DNA of 64,000 bases from Kribbella aluminosa (GCF_017876295.1 NZ_JAGINT010000001.1:2666001-2730000); one strand, 5' to 3'. Shown: positions 33,830-43,587, numbered from the stretch's first letter. A program made the numbers and translations. The notes: a model not told the origin generated them from the letters alone.

Positions 33830-34660
33830 TTATTCCTTGACCGCCCCTGATGCGACTCCGGCAATGAAGCGTCGTTGCAGGAAGACATACAGGATCAGAA
33901 CCGGCAGTGCGACGATCACCGCGGCGGCGGCGGTCACGGAGGCGCTGAAGTTCCGGGTTGCGCCGGCAAAGAACGACAACGCGAGGGGCGCGGTCTGGAC
34001 CTGGGTGTTCTGCGGGACGAAGACCAGCGGCATCAGGAATTCATTCCATGAATAGAGGAACAGCAGAGTCGCGAGCGTTCCGACGGCCGGCATGGACATG
34101 GGCAGATACACCCGCCGCAGTGCGACATGCCGACTCGCACCATCGATCAGTGCCGCGTCAAGCATCGAGGCCGGGATGTTTTCGTACGCCGACCGCATCC
34201 AGAAGATCCCCAGTGACGACGACGTCGCGATATGGGGAAGGATCAACGCCCAGTAGGTGTTGAGCATGTGCATGCTGTCGAGCTGATAGTAGAGCGGAAC
34301 GATCAAGCCTTCGTAGGGGAGAACCAGTCCGATCAGGAGGAACCCGGCCAGGACGGTGCGTCCCCAGAAGCGCATCGTGGCGAAAGCGTAGCCGCCGAGG
34401 ATCGAGCACACGAGGGAGCCGAGAACCACCCCGACGGCGACGATCGCCGATGAGAACAAAGCCTGTCCGAATCCACCTTGCGTCCATGCCGATGCGAAGT
34501 TGGCGAAAGTCAGCGTCGTGGGAATCTGGAAGCCTGTGATGCGCTCCGACTGAGGAGCGAGCGACAACAGAAGCACCGAAGCGAAGGGGTACAGCGCGAT
34601 GATGGACCCGATCACCAGGACTGCGTGACCGGCGAGTTGCTCTGTCCGAGACTGCCTCAC
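33830..34660 (-). CDS. ABC sugar transporter permease, MalG type
   Basis: A 276-residue intact permease. The EAA motif is 'LDAALIDGASRHVALRRVYLPM', and the ending 'RRFIAGVASGAVKE' is the MalG signature. The GTG start overlaps the stop of the upstream permease frame (GTGA). It is the last gene of a minus-strand operon of sulfatase, binding protein, MalF-type and MalG-type permease. Its partner permease and binding protein both contain frameshifts, so it may no longer have a working importer. Confidence 0.92.
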   Translation of the reverse strand: MRQSRTEQLAGHAVLVIGSIIALYPFASVLLLSLAPQSERITGFQIPTTLTFANFASAWTQGGFGQALFSSAIVAVGVVLGSLVCSILGGYAFATMRFWGRTVLAGFLLIGLVLPYEGLIVPLYYQLDSMHMLNTYWALILPHIATSSSLGIFWMRSAYENIPASMLDAALIDGASRHVALRRVYLPMSMPAVGTLATLLFLYSWNEFLMPLVFVPQNTQVQTAPLALSFFAGATRNFSASVTAAAAVIVALPVLILYVFLQRRFIAGVASGAVKE

Positions 34661-35659
34661 GAGGCTGATCCTTTCCTGCGACGCGGTGCCCGGATGCCGC
34701 GGCGGTCCGCCGAGGCGGGGCGTTCACGCATCAGCCGCATCACCAGTGCGACGACGCAGAGGATGAAGATCGTCATCAGCACCGCGATCGCCGAGGCTCT
34801 TCCGACCTGATGGGTCACGAATGCGCCCTCGTACACGTAGTACGACGGCACCGTGGTCGATGTGCCCGGACCGCCCGCTGTGGTGTTCCAGACGATATCG
34901 AAGTTGCGCAGCGCGACAATCACGGTCAGCACCAGCGCGACGCGGACCTCCCCGCGCAGGGGCCGGCAGCGTCACCGCGAAGAACTCCCGGACAGGCCCC
35001 GCACCATCCACTCGTGCTGCCTCGTAGAGTTCGGTGGGGATCTTCTGGATACCGCTGATGAAGAGCACGAAGGCCAGACCAAAGGTGATCCAGGTTCCGA
35101 TCAATCCGACGGCTGTCAACGCGGTCGAGAAGCTGCCTAGCCAGGCCCGTGTCAGTGATCCGAGACCGATCGTGTGCAGGATTCCGTTCAGTGGGCCGTT
35201 CTCGTCATAGATCCAGCGCCAGGAAATCGCCACCACCACGGTGGACAGGATGTACGGCATGAACAGCACCGCCCGGAAGAAGGTCAGTCCGCGAACTCGA
35301 ATCCGCGCGACGATCCCGACGACCGTGAGGGCGAGAGTAATCGGTAGCAGTGCGTAGAACACGATGAAGGTGAGTGAATGCCGGACGGCTTCCCAGATGA
35401 GCGGGTCGGCCAGCACCGATCGATAGTTCTTGAGCCCCACCCAGTCAGCGAGCGAGATTCCGTCCCAACTGAAGAGTGAGATCCAGGCCGAGGTGACCAT
35501 CGGGCGGATGAGAAACACGACGTAGAAGGCCAGCGCAGGAACGAGATAGAGATACGCCGGCCAGTGATACCGGGTACGACGGGTCCTTGAGTGCATCGCA
35601 GAGGTCTGTCCGGTGCCGCCGTGGGGCGAGCCCAGAACGTTGCGCCGTGGCCGATGCAC
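34657..35659 (-). pseudogene. ABC sugar transporter permease, MalF type, broken by a frameshift
   Basis: The N-terminal frame (from GTG 35659, or ATG 35596) encodes five membrane spans and the EAA loop 'YEAARVDGAGPVREFFAVTLPAP', then runs into arginine-rich nonsense. The remainder ('LTVIVALRNFDIVWNTTAGG' to 'MRLMRERPASAD') continues in another frame to 34657. Removing one C (on the minus strand) from the four-base run at 34959-34962 restores '...TLPALRGEVRVALVLTVIV...' and a ~333-residue permease. It is a true mutation or a sequencing error. Confidence 0.85.
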
Positions 35660-35666
35660 GATCAGC

Positions 35667-37042
35667 TCACTTCCTCGAGTCCTGGAATTGAGACCAGTTG
35701 CCCTGCACGTCCTTGATCATCTCGACGGGGGTCTGCTGGCCACCCATGACCTTCTGCAGATCGGTGGTGAAGGTGCTGGGCATGGTGGGGGTGGCCCAGC
35801 CGAAGTAGTACAGCGCGCCGTTGTGGCTGAGCTGTTCCTTGGAGGCAGCCATCAGATCGGAGAACAGGGGGTCGGACACCTGGACGCCCTCGGCAGTGAT
35901 GGGAACCCGGCGCGCAGCGGCCAGGTACTTGCTGCTACCGGGAGAATTGATCAGGCCGACGAAGGCGATTGCGGCGTACGGATGCTTCGTCCGACTGCTC
36001 ACATGCCAGTCCAGCCCGAACGAGCCACAGGAGGTCGCCGTGTTGCCGGCGCCGGACGGTGCTGCAATGAAGCCGAACGTCTTCCCGTCGGAGATGGCGC
36101 TGGCAGCCCAGTTGCCGCCGATGTAGAAGAGACCCTCACCGTTGGCGAACTTCTTCGCCGCGTCGTCGGGACTCATGCCGTTGTAGCCGGCCGAGAGGTA
36201 GCCGTTGTTCGCCCATTGTGACCAGAGCTCGAGGGCGGCCTTGTTGCTGGGCAGGTCGAATGTCTTGCCCTTCTCGCCGGTGATCCATGCGACGGTGTCG
36301 GCCGCGGGGGTCATGGCGCCCTGCACAATCGAGAAGGCCTGCATGGCCGAGCCCTTGTCAGAGTTGCCCAGGACGATCGGAGTCTGACCGGCCGTCTTCG
36401 CCGCGGCCAGAGCATGCTGGAACTCAGCGAAGGTCTTGGGCACCGTCAAGTGAAGCTGAGCGAGCTTCTCGCGGTTGTAGAAGATGCCGACCATCTGGTT
36501 GTCCGGCGCCATCCCGTAGATGTCACCGGTGCCGAACACCTTGCCGTCCGGCGACCACTTGACCTGGCTGATCGCTGCTCCGACGGCCTGGGTGTATCCA
36601 TACGCGCTTGCGACGTCGTTCAGCGGCCGGATCAGCTTGTTCTTCACCAACGAGCCATCGATCTGCCATCCCTGATTTCCTTGGGCGACATCTGGCGGGC
36701 TCGAGGAGCTCATCGCGTTCAGGACGGTGGCTGTCAAGTCGTTGAAGCTCTTGAACTGAACCTTCACCGTGACGTTGGGGAACTTCTTCTCGTAAACGGG
36801 CACGAGGCTCTTCATCAGGTCGACCTCGCCCTGATCTGCCCAGACGTCGAGCGTGACGTTTCCTTCCGACTTCACCTGGTCCACCGTGACGGGCCCGGTG
36901 ATAGCGGGGACGGCGGAAGTCGCCGATGATTGAGGCTGGGACGAGCTGCCAGGGGTGGAGCAACCACACAGTGTGAGCGCCGCGCCGGCAAGCAGCGCGC
37001 AGCCGTGCAGGAGTCTCTCCGTGGGAGAGTCGATGCCTTCAT
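35667..37042 (-). pseudogene. ABC transporter solute-binding lipoprotein, frameshifted in the signal peptide
   Basis: ATG 37042 with GAAAGGA upstream begins 'MKASTLPRR', then the frame is lost. The lipoprotein signal 'LLHGCALLAGAALTLCGC' and mature binding protein ('VTLDVWADQGEVDLMKSLVP') continue in a second frame to 35667. Deleting one GA from the GAGAGA repeat near 37015-37020 gives a continuous 457-residue protein. The frame has no upstream start codon, so as written it would lack its signal peptide (internal GTG 36884 only). The binding domain is otherwise intact. Confidence 0.8.
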
Positions 37043-37054
37043 GGCGCGGTCCTT

Positions 37055-38470
37055 TCAGCCCGGCGTCTCCGCCGGGATCGGTGACAGCGGGGTCCGGCGA
37101 GAGAACTGCGCCAGCCGCTGCTCGGTGTCACGGAGCAGGCTGTGCAGTTCATCTCGGCGACGCCGATAGCCCGGGTCGTGACCGTGATTGACGAGCTCGT
37201 AGGGGTCGTCGTTCAGGTTGAACAGAAGCCACGGCTGCTGTTCCAGACTCACGTATTTCCAGCCGTCCTCGGTGACGACACCGCGCCAGGAGCGATCGAC
37301 GCTCGAGGTGTGGCCGGTCGGGACGGGAATGCCGATATAGGCGCTGTCTGGTTCGTCGGCGGGCTCGTCCTCAGCGGTCACGAGGCCACTGAGGTCCCTG
37401 CCCTGCATCCAATCAGGCGTCGGCAGTCCGCACAGCCCGAGCGTCGTCGGAGCAAGGTCTACTTGGTTGAACAGGCTGTGAAGGCGGTGCGCCAACTGGT
37501 GCTCCCGGCTTGGACCGCCGATGATCAACGGAACCCGGATTGATTCCTCCCAGGGCGCCGTCTTCCGCCACTGGCCGTGCGAGCCGTGCATGTCGCCGTG
37601 GTCACTGAGGAAGACGATATAGGTGTTGTCGCGGATGCCGAGACGATCAAGCTCGTCCCGCAGCCGGCCGACATTGAGGTCTACACGCTCGATCGCCGCG
37701 TAGTAGCCGGAAAGCTCTCGCCGCGCACGCTCTTCCACAGCGGCAATGCCGGGAACGTTGGGGCGTAGCCGTACCTCGCCGGCGTTGTGCCGGGCCATGT
37801 CCTCGGCGGGTGCGACGTACGGGTCATGGGGAGGCTGCACGGACAGCACCGCGAAGAACGGGTCGGCCTCGCTCGACCGGCGGCGGATCCAGTCGATGGC
37901 CAGGTCCGTCAGCGCGTCGGTCTCGTAGCCGGGGGCGCGGAACTGCTCCATTCCGGCGGTGGCGGTGAGTACCGGAACGCCCTCGGGAACCTTGCCGGCA
38001 TCGGTGTGCAGGAGGCAGTCGAACGGACGGTTGTTGTTCTCGTACGCCCACCAGTCCTCGAATCCGCCGCGGCGCTCGGGCGGGATCATCCGCAGTCGCG
38101 GACTCGGATAGCCCCCGCTCTGTTCATCCAGCTCGGGACGGGTTCCGTCGAGATGCCACTTGCCGAAGTATCCGGTGCGGTAGCCGGCGCCGGTCAGCTC
38201 GCCGGCGATCGTCGCGGTCGACGCCGGCATCGGATGATCGTGCCCGGCGACGCCGGAGTACAGCGGGTACCGCCCGGTCATCATCGATCCGCGGGCCGGA
38301 CAACACAGGGGCGCGCCCGCAACCGCCCGACTGAACGCGTGTCCCTCGGCAGCGAGCCGATCGAGATTCGGCGTGTGGACGTTTGAATCGCCGCTGAAAC
38401 CCGTGGCCTGACCCCGCATCTGATCAACCAGGAACCAGATCACGTTCGGTCGTTGGGATTGACTCGTCAC
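37055..38470 (-). CDS. Sulfatase (Cys-type, probably cytosolic)
   Basis: A 471-residue sulfatase. The metal residues are in 'VIWFLVDQMRGQ' (Asp16-Gln17), the maturation motif is C-C-P-A-R starting at Cys56, and 'GKWHLDGTRPE' and 'LSDHGDMHGSHG' follow. GTG 38470 is preferred because the extra upstream residues are not family-like, but no good ribosome binding site is seen. It is 12 bases from the binding-protein start and first in the operon. It is divergent from an IclR regulator. Confidence 0.9.
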   Translation of the reverse strand: MTSQSQRPNVIWFLVDQMRGQATGFSGDSNVHTPNLDRLAAEGHAFSRAVAGAPLCCPARGSMMTGRYPLYSGVAGHDHPMPASTATIAGELTGAGYRTGYFGKWHLDGTRPELDEQSGGYPSPRLRMIPPERRGGFEDWWAYENNNRPFDCLLHTDAGKVPEGVPVLTATAGMEQFRAPGYETDALTDLAIDWIRRRSSEADPFFAVLSVQPPHDPYVAPAEDMARHNAGEVRLRPNVPGIAAVEERARRELSGYYAAIERVDLNVGRLRDELDRLGIRDNTYIVFLSDHGDMHGSHGQWRKTAPWEESIRVPLIIGGPSREHQLAHRLHSLFNQVDLAPTTLGLCGLPTPDWMQGRDLSGLVTAEDEPADEPDSAYIGIPVPTGHTSSVDRSWRGVVTEDGWKYVSLEQQPWLLFNLNDDPYELVNHGHDPGYRRRRDELHSLLRDTEQRLAQFSRRTPLSPIPAETPG

Positions 38471-38518
38471 ATAAAGAACTCTAAGAATGAGTTTGCACAA
38501 CAAACAAGGACTTTGCGC

Positions 38519-39298
38519 ATGGTGCAATCACGAGTTCAATCGGTGGATCGGGCCCTCGGCCTCCTTTGGGCGGTGTACCGCAGCCCTGGCAGCAGTCTGT
38601 CGGAGCTTGCGAGCACCGCCGAACTGCTCCCGTCGACGGCGCTGCGGCTGCTGGCCACTCTCCAACGGCACGACCTGATCGAGCGAGACCCACAATCTCG
38701 GGGATATCGCATCGGACCCGCGGCCCAGGTACTGGCCGGGGGCCGCGACCCTGACCATCAACGGATCAGCGACGCGCTGGAACCACGACTGCGGATCCTT
38801 GCCGAAAGGGCGCGAGAACAGGCCACGATCGGCGTCATCGATGGCCGGAGCCATGTACACATCGCCTACGTCGACGGCGCCGTCACGGCGGGACACGCAG
38901 TGATCCTGCGACCACCCGAGACCAGTCGTAACAGCAATTTGAACGCCACCGCGATCGGCAAGGTGCTCCTCGCATTCGCGCCGCCTGCCCAGGCGGAGAC
39001 CCTGATCCGCCAACTCAGCTTCGACCGAACCGCCCGTCGAACCATCACCGACCCGGACGAGCTGCGTCGGCATCTCACTGTCGTACGACGTAATGGATAT
39101 GCCACCAGCGTGAACGAGAACTCTGACGACGTTCGCGGTATCGCCGCGCCCCTGCGCGACACAACCGGAGAGGTAGTGGCCGCGCTGTCGATCAACGGGC
39201 CTGCCGGTCGATTTCCCCGAGACAGGATCCGCGAGCTGGTTCCCCTGCTCTGCCACGCCGCCGAGGAATGCTCGAGGCTGCTCGGCTACCGCACCTGA
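38519..39298 (+). CDS. IclR-family transcriptional regulator
   Basis: A 259-residue regulator. The winged helix ('SVDRALGLLWAVYRSPGSSL' and 'LLPSTALRLLATLQRHDLIE') is followed by the IclR effector domain: 'SNLNATAIGKVLLAFAPP', 'NGYATSVNENSDDVRGIAAPL' and 'VVAALSINGPAGRF'. ATG 38519 is chosen with AAGGA upstream. The 48-base divergent gap to the sulfatase contains TTGCACAACAAACAAGG, which may hold the operator. It likely controls the frameshifted sulfatase/importer operon. Confidence 0.9.
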   Translation: MVQSRVQSVDRALGLLWAVYRSPGSSLSELASTAELLPSTALRLLATLQRHDLIERDPQSRGYRIGPAAQVLAGGRDPDHQRISDALEPRLRILAERAREQATIGVIDGRSHVHIAYVDGAVTAGHAVILRPPETSRNSNLNATAIGKVLLAFAPPAQAETLIRQLSFDRTARRTITDPDELRRHLTVVRRNGYATSVNENSDDVRGIAAPLRDTTGEVVAALSINGPAGRFPRDRIRELVPLLCHAAEECSRLLGYRT

Positions 39299-39369
39299 TC
39301 AACTCCCAGGCCGGTGTCACCACACCGCGGTTCGGCGCTACGGCCCGGTTGAGCGCGGACCGGATTGTG

Positions 39370-39808
39370 CCGCGACGCTCGTGACTCCGGCGGCCGATTC
39401 CGGTGACGTCGATGACCACGGTTTCGCCGGAGACGAGATACTGCGTGGGCATCGTCTGATAGGCACAGCGCCCGGGGGTGCCGAGGGCTGATGATGTCGC
39501 GAGGCTCGAGGGTGACGGTGGAATAGCTAAGCCACGAATGTCTCTCGTCGAACTTCATGTTGCCGGAGGCCCCTTCCTGTTCCTGCCGTACGTCATTGCT
39601 GACCAGTAACCGCAGTAGGACGTCGTCGATCGAGAGCGTCGCGCCGGCCTTGGTGATCGCGAGACCGTTCGGGCATTAGCTGTCCTGGCCCTGACCGCAC
39701 AGGAACCGGCTGGGCTGCACCTGCTCTCGGTCGGCGGCACGGTGAGCGGACAGGTCCTCCGCGAAGGACGCCGGATCATCCACGAATGCTTTTCGAAGCG
39801 CACAGACG
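39370..39808 (-). pseudogene. Fumarylacetoacetate-hydrolase-family remnant
   Basis: On the minus strand, pieces in different frames read like the C-terminal half of a FAH-family enzyme: 'AFVDDPASFAEDLSAHRAAD', a TAA stop, then 'CPNGLAITKAGATLSIDDVL', 'QEGASGNMKFDERHSWLSYS' with 'TLEPRDIIS', and after a frameshift 'PTQYLVSGETVVIDVTGIGR'. This order matches the segment around the TG-T-P loop in 2-keto-3-deoxy acid hydrolases. The N-terminal half is missing. Such enzymes finish oxidative sugar-acid pathways, which the next region also encodes. Confidence 0.55.
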
Positions 39809-39820
39809 CGGACCTCCTTG

Positions 39821-40405
39821 TCACGGGGTGAAGGTCAACCAGCTCGGGTTGATGACGCGGCTGACGTTGCCGCGCAAACAGGATGAAGAGGCGGTGCCTT
39901 CCGGCAACCTCGACCTGGGTATGCAAGGTCGTCCACGATTGCCGGCTGCCGGTGTTAGGTAGGTCGATGCGCCCGACCATGGGGCCGTCGAAGGGGTCTG
40001 TCCGTAGTTCGATGGTGCGGGCAGTCCTGGCTGTGGCGACGCGTACCCTGTGCCTCCGTTGTGCCGGCGCCAAAGTCGACGTCGGTGAAAGCGAGGTAGT
40101 CGGCGCAGCAGACGTCGCGGCCGCCGCCGAGATCCTGCGTGGGGCTCAGTGCTGACCTGGGAGAAGAACGAGTTGTCCCCGGCTTCGATCCGGATGAAGG
40201 CCTCGCGTGCGGGCGGCGCGGCGGCGGCGTCCAGCCAGATAGCGTGGTCAGGAGATGCAACGCGCAGTACGGAGGTCGCCGGTGCGCTCGCAGGGACGTA
40301 GCGCTTGACAGTCTCGGCGGTGCTGGGGCGTGGGTCCGGGGTAGGTCGCATGTCATCGCGCCATCGGTCGGAATGGTAGTCGCGCAGATTGATCAGCTGC
40401 AGTAC
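39821..40405 (-). pseudogene. Remnant of a secreted polysaccharide-active enzyme with CBM6-like module
   Basis: Three reading frames together give a CBM6-like domain in order: 'AFIRIEAGDNSFFSQVSTEP', 'DLGGGRDVCCADYLAFTDVD' with 'FGAGTT', 'RVATARTARTIELRTDPFDG', 'VGRIDLPNTGSRQSWTTLHT' and 'RGNVSRVINPSWLTFTP' before the stop. Upstream 'QLINLRDYHSDRWRDDMRPT' and 'SVLRVASPDHAIWLDA' resemble the end of a GH66-type (dextranase/CITase) catalytic region, but that is weak. At least three frameshifts make it non-functional. Confidence 0.55.
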
Positions 40406-40509
40406 GGTTCGGTCGAGTCCTCGCCTCACAGCCGTCCACACGGTTCTGGCCCGGCCACAGGGCTGGTGCTCCGCCGTCGATCTCCACCCGGCCTGCCGCT
40501 GCCAAGACC

Positions 40510-40630
40510 TGAACGGGCGCTCCCACGGCGTGAACTGACGCTGCAGAAAGTGGAACCATCGCAACAGATCGAACGCGTCGCTGCGCAACGTCGACGGACT
40601 GCAAACCGACGCCGCCAGCTCCCGCTTGGC
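40510..40630 (-). pseudogene. Tyrosine-recombinase-like fragment
   Basis: 'TLRSDAFDLLRWFHFLQRQF' followed by 'TPWERPF' resembles the core-binding (SAM-like) N-terminal domain of phage-type integrases. Only about 40 residues are recognisable, and the catalytic domain is absent. It may mark past mobile-element traffic in this decayed stretch. Confidence 0.35.
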
Positions 40631-40726
40631 GTCAGGCGGCCTCATGCTCAGTTCAGAAAACAGCACCCGCCGGTCGTGCGGTGCTTCCTGCCCGCCGGTC
40701 TTCTTCTTGCCGGTGGTGAGGTCCGC

Positions 40727-40960
40727 GATCTGGCGGACCACGAGCCGGCCGGTGGTGCTCGCCTGGCCGCTGAGGCTTGTGCCGCCGGAGCGGAACGTGA
40801 CCGGGACTTCCTGATGGTGGGTGATGGCCAGCACGGCGGAGACCTGGTCCGTGGTAGTCGGAGTCGCTACCGCCTGTGGGGCCAGAAGGCAACGCCACGC
40901 ATCGTGGGCGACCGCCAGTCGAACGATCGTCCGTGCGCCTCCGCGTATGCCCGGGTTCTA
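40727..40960 (-). pseudogene. Fragment of a FAD-linked (GlcD/D-lactate dehydrogenase type) oxidase
   Basis: 'RLAVAHDAWRCLLAPQAVAT', 'TDQVSAVLAITHHQEVPVTF' and 'RSGGTSLSGQASTTGRLVV' give the FAD_binding_4 pattern (FRSGGTSLSGQ binds the FAD pyrophosphate). Only about 75 residues of a protein family of 450-950 residues remain, with other gene fragments on both sides. It is clearly dead. Confidence 0.6.
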
Positions 40961-41086
40961 AGCTCCGCCAGGAGCATCGGCGGAGTCGGGCTCAACGTTG
41001 CGGGCGACTCGGTTCGAGCCACGGTTCAGCTCAGATTCCATGATCATCGAGGAGAGTTGGCGGGAGCTGTCCTCGCGACGAGGTCT

Positions 41087-42604
41087 TCAGCCGCGCCGAT
41101 AGACCGGAAGGCGTTCCAGCGGTGCGTCGATCAGTGTTGCCTGCGGCCCCTTCACGGTGGTTCCGTCGTCGCCGGTCCACGTTCCTTCGGGGAATACCAC
41201 AGTCCGCTGGTTCGCCGTTTTTGTCAGGACTGGTGCGACGAGGATGTCGTCGCCGAGCATGAACTGGTCGGTGATGCGGGCGTAGCCCTGGTGCGGGAAG
41301 ACGTACTCCATGCTGCGCAGGATCGGTTCACCGGTCGTCGCAGCGTGCTCGACGAGTCGGGTGATGTGTTCGGCCAGTTCGTGCCTGGCTTGCACAGCAG
41401 ACCGGCAGATCGTTGCGTACTCCGGCCGGAGGACGCGCCATGGTGCGAGGGAGAACTGCATCATCGGGAACAGGGCAGCGGCCTGTGCCCACCTGACGAA
41501 CAGCTCTTCGTCGAAGGTGAAAGCGGCATCCTCGAAGTCTTCCGCGAGGCCGCCGCCGATCATGTCGGGACAGTTGAAGGGATAGCCCGCCAGTCCCTGC
41601 GCGATACCGTGCGGGATCAGTGAGCCGAGTCCGCCACGACCCCACGTGGGCACGGTGTCCTTGAGTCGTTGGGCGAGTGGTTGGCCGGCGTGTTTCCAGC
41701 AGGCGCGGTATTCGTTGAGGGGGTAGTTGAGGCCGATGTCGGCCCAGGTTTGGGTGTGTTGGTTGGGGGTGGTGGGGGTGTGGGGCTGGTCGGTGTCGCG
41801 GTAGAAGCGGGGGTCGCCGGCGTCGAATTTGAACCCGTCGATGCGGTAGCGGGTTTGGAGGTTGGTGAGTTGGTGGTGGAGCCAGGTGGTGGTGTGGGGG
41901 TTGGTGAGGTCGAGGAGGGCGCTGTAGCCGTTCCACCAGCGGCGGATGGCGGTGGTGCCGGTGTGGTCGCGGAGGAGGAGCTGGTGGTGTTCGAGGGTGC
42001 GGAAGGTGGGGCTGTCGGGTGAGATGAAGGGGCAGGTCCAGAGCATGATGGTGAAGCCGAGGTCGTGGAGTTGGTTGATGAGGGTGTGGGGGTCGGGGAA
42101 GCGGGCGGGGTGGAAGTTCCAGACGCCGTAGTCTTCTTGCCAGTTGTCGTCGATCATGAGTACGCCGGGTGGGTAGCCGTTGTCGATGATGGCGTGGGCG
42201 TAGTCGAGGATGCGTTGCTGGGTCTGGTCGTAGACGAGTTCGATCCAGGTGTTGTACTGCGGGGTGGTGAACATGCGCGGGTCCGGGCTGGTCCCGGTGG
42301 CGGGGAAGTACGCGGTGCTCGCGGCCCGGAACGCGTCGCGCAGGGATGACCCGCCCGACCCCACCACCACCGGACCACCCGCCGATGCGTCGGCGTGAAC
42401 CGCGAAGTCCTCGAAGCGGATCCTGAAACCCGACTCGCCCCAGATGTAGCGGCCGTGGCTGGACAGCAGCACCGGATTGGCTTGGGTGTGCCCGATCGAC
42501 GTCTGCAGGTCGCGATCGAAAACGAAGCCGCCGTACGGCATGTCGTCGCCGTCGGCGACGGCACCGCTCCACCACATCTCACCAGGTTCTGATCTGAGCT
42601 CCAT
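41087..42604 (-). CDS. GH31-family glycosidase, copy A
   Basis: A 505-residue GH31 enzyme, shorter than classic alpha-glucosidases and close in pattern to the MYORG-like alpha-galactosidase branch. Nucleophile Asp261 is in 'RIDGFKFDAGD'. The acid/base is Asp347 in 'FNCPDMIGG'. 'MIDDNWQEDYGVWNF' lines the pocket. No signal peptide is seen, so it acts on imported oligosaccharide. ATG 42604 follows AGGA. Bases 41665-42387 are apparently identical to a tract in the second GH31 gene 19 kb away. An AGGAA-type operator lies 51 bases upstream. Confidence 0.9.
   Translation of the reverse strand: MELRSEPGEMWWSGAVADGDDMPYGGFVFDRDLQTSIGHTQANPVLLSSHGRYIWGESGFRIRFEDFAVHADASAGGPVVVGSGGSSLRDAFRAASTAYFPATGTSPDPRMFTTPQYNTWIELVYDQTQQRILDYAHAIIDNGYPPGVLMIDDNWQEDYGVWNFHPARFPDPHTLINQLHDLGFTIMLWTCPFISPDSPTFRTLEHHQLLLRDHTGTTAIRRWWNGYSALLDLTNPHTTTWLHHQLTNLQTRYRIDGFKFDAGDPRFYRDTDQPHTPTTPNQHTQTWADIGLNYPLNEYRACWKHAGQPLAQRLKDTVPTWGRGGLGSLIPHGIAQGLAGYPFNCPDMIGGGLAEDFEDAAFTFDEELFVRWAQAAALFPMMQFSLAPWRVLRPEYATICRSAVQARHELAEHITRLVEHAATTGEPILRSMEYVFPHQGYARITDQFMLGDDILVAPVLTKTANQRTVVFPEGTWTGDDGTTVKGPQATLIDAPLERLPVYRRG
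41665..42387 (-). repeat. 723-bp tract shared with 61443-62165 (inverted)
   Basis: This tract runs from CATCGGCGGGTGG to CCAACGAC and appears base-for-base identical to 61443-62165 in opposite orientation. Sequence on both sides diverges at once. It lies wholly inside the GH31 coding region (about residues 73-313). Its codons are unusually C-ended (CTC, CAC, ACC). Gene conversion or recent recombination between paralogs is likely. Confidence 0.85.
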
Positions 42605-42655
42605 GCGTCGATCCTGCCATCTCCGAGTTCCGCTTCCAAGCCTTGACATCCCTTT

Positions 42656-42672
42656 AGGAAATCGTGTTTCCT
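42656..42672. promoter_or_regulatory. AGGAA-type operator 1
   Basis: AGGAAATCGTGTTTCCT is a palindrome with one extra base compared with the 16-bp sites at 50395, 50470, 52117 and 61184. It sits between the divergent GH31 copy A and the SMP-30 gene and could control both. Confidence 0.62.
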
Positions 42673-42708
42673 GCCACTAGTAACGCTCGGCGGACCGAAC
42701 GGAGTCTG

Positions 42709-43587
42709 ATGCAGGTCGAATGCGTGGCGGCGACGAAAGACGTCGTCGGTGAGTCCCCCCGGTGGGATCACCGCCATAGCCGGCTTGTCTGGGTCGATGC
42801 CGAACGGCCGCTGCTGCATTCGCTCGACCCGCGAACCGGCCATGTCGGTACGCACCGGCTGAGCGAACCCGCATCGTCAATCGCCCTCCGTGCCGACGGC
42901 GGATACGTGATCACAGATCGTTGTGGTGTCCGCGCGCTGAGTTGGGCGCACGACGACACACCGAGCGTCGGCGAGCTGCTCATGCCGCTTGAGGCCGGGC
43001 GAGCCGACTGTGTTGTGAACGACTCCGGGTGCGACCAGGATGGCCGGCTCCTGGTCGGGTTCGGCTCGGAGAGCACCGGCGGCCTCGGACGGGTGGAGTC
43101 GGTGGCGGCGAGATCTGGTGCGCAGCCCGGCAACAGGCAAATACGCACAGGCATGTTCCTACCGAACGGGATCGGCTGGAGCCCGGACGGAAGGCGGCTC
43201 TATCTGGCTGACAGCTATGCGAGGTCGGTCTACGTTCATTCCTATGACCGCCGTACTGGAGATCTGGGAGAAGCCCAGGTGTTCCACAGGGCCGAGCGGG
43301 ACGAAGGGCTGCCAGACGGACTTGCAGTCGACAGCGAAGGCTGCGTATGGGTGGCCTTCTGGGGCGGTCACGCCGTCCGGCGCTACAGTCCGAGCGGGGA
43401 GTTGCTCAGAACGGTCGACCTGCCGGTGCGGCAGGTTTCGAGCTGCGCTTTCGGCGGCCCAGGGCTGACCGATCTGTACATCACCACTGCGGCGTTTGGG
43501 CTCGAAGGCGGCGTCGCCGCCGCGGGTTCACTGTTCCGAGTCGCTACCGGAGCGCAGGGGCTTCCGGTCGATCTGGTTCGGTTCTGA
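42709..43587 (+). CDS. SMP-30/gluconolactonase-family sugar lactonase
   Basis: A 292-residue six-bladed beta-propeller lactonase. Metal and active-site positions are visible: Glu15 ('VVGESPRWD'), Asn104 ('CVVNDSG'), Asn153 ('FLPNGIGWSPDG') and Asp203 ('GLPDGLAVDSEG'). It would hydrolyse an aldonolactone to the aldonic acid. ATG 42709 has CGGAG upstream. It heads an operon with GH42 and an SDR, so the probable order is glycosidase, sugar dehydrogenase, lactonase. Confidence 0.9.
   Translation: MQVECVAATKDVVGESPRWDHRHSRLVWVDAERPLLHSLDPRTGHVGTHRLSEPASSIALRADGGYVITDRCGVRALSWAHDDTPSVGELLMPLEAGRADCVVNDSGCDQDGRLLVGFGSESTGGLGRVESVAARSGAQPGNRQIRTGMFLPNGIGWSPDGRRLYLADSYARSVYVHSYDRRTGDLGEAQVFHRAERDEGLPDGLAVDSEGCVWVAFWGGHAVRRYSPSGELLRTVDLPVRQVSSCAFGGPGLTDLYITTAAFGLEGGVAAAGSLFRVATGAQGLPVDLVRF

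Noticed and set aside
40139..41623. 494-codon plus-strand frame over the decay zone and GH31 gene
   Set aside because: Partly antisense to GH31 and partly to recognisable minus-strand gene fragments. No motif of its own.
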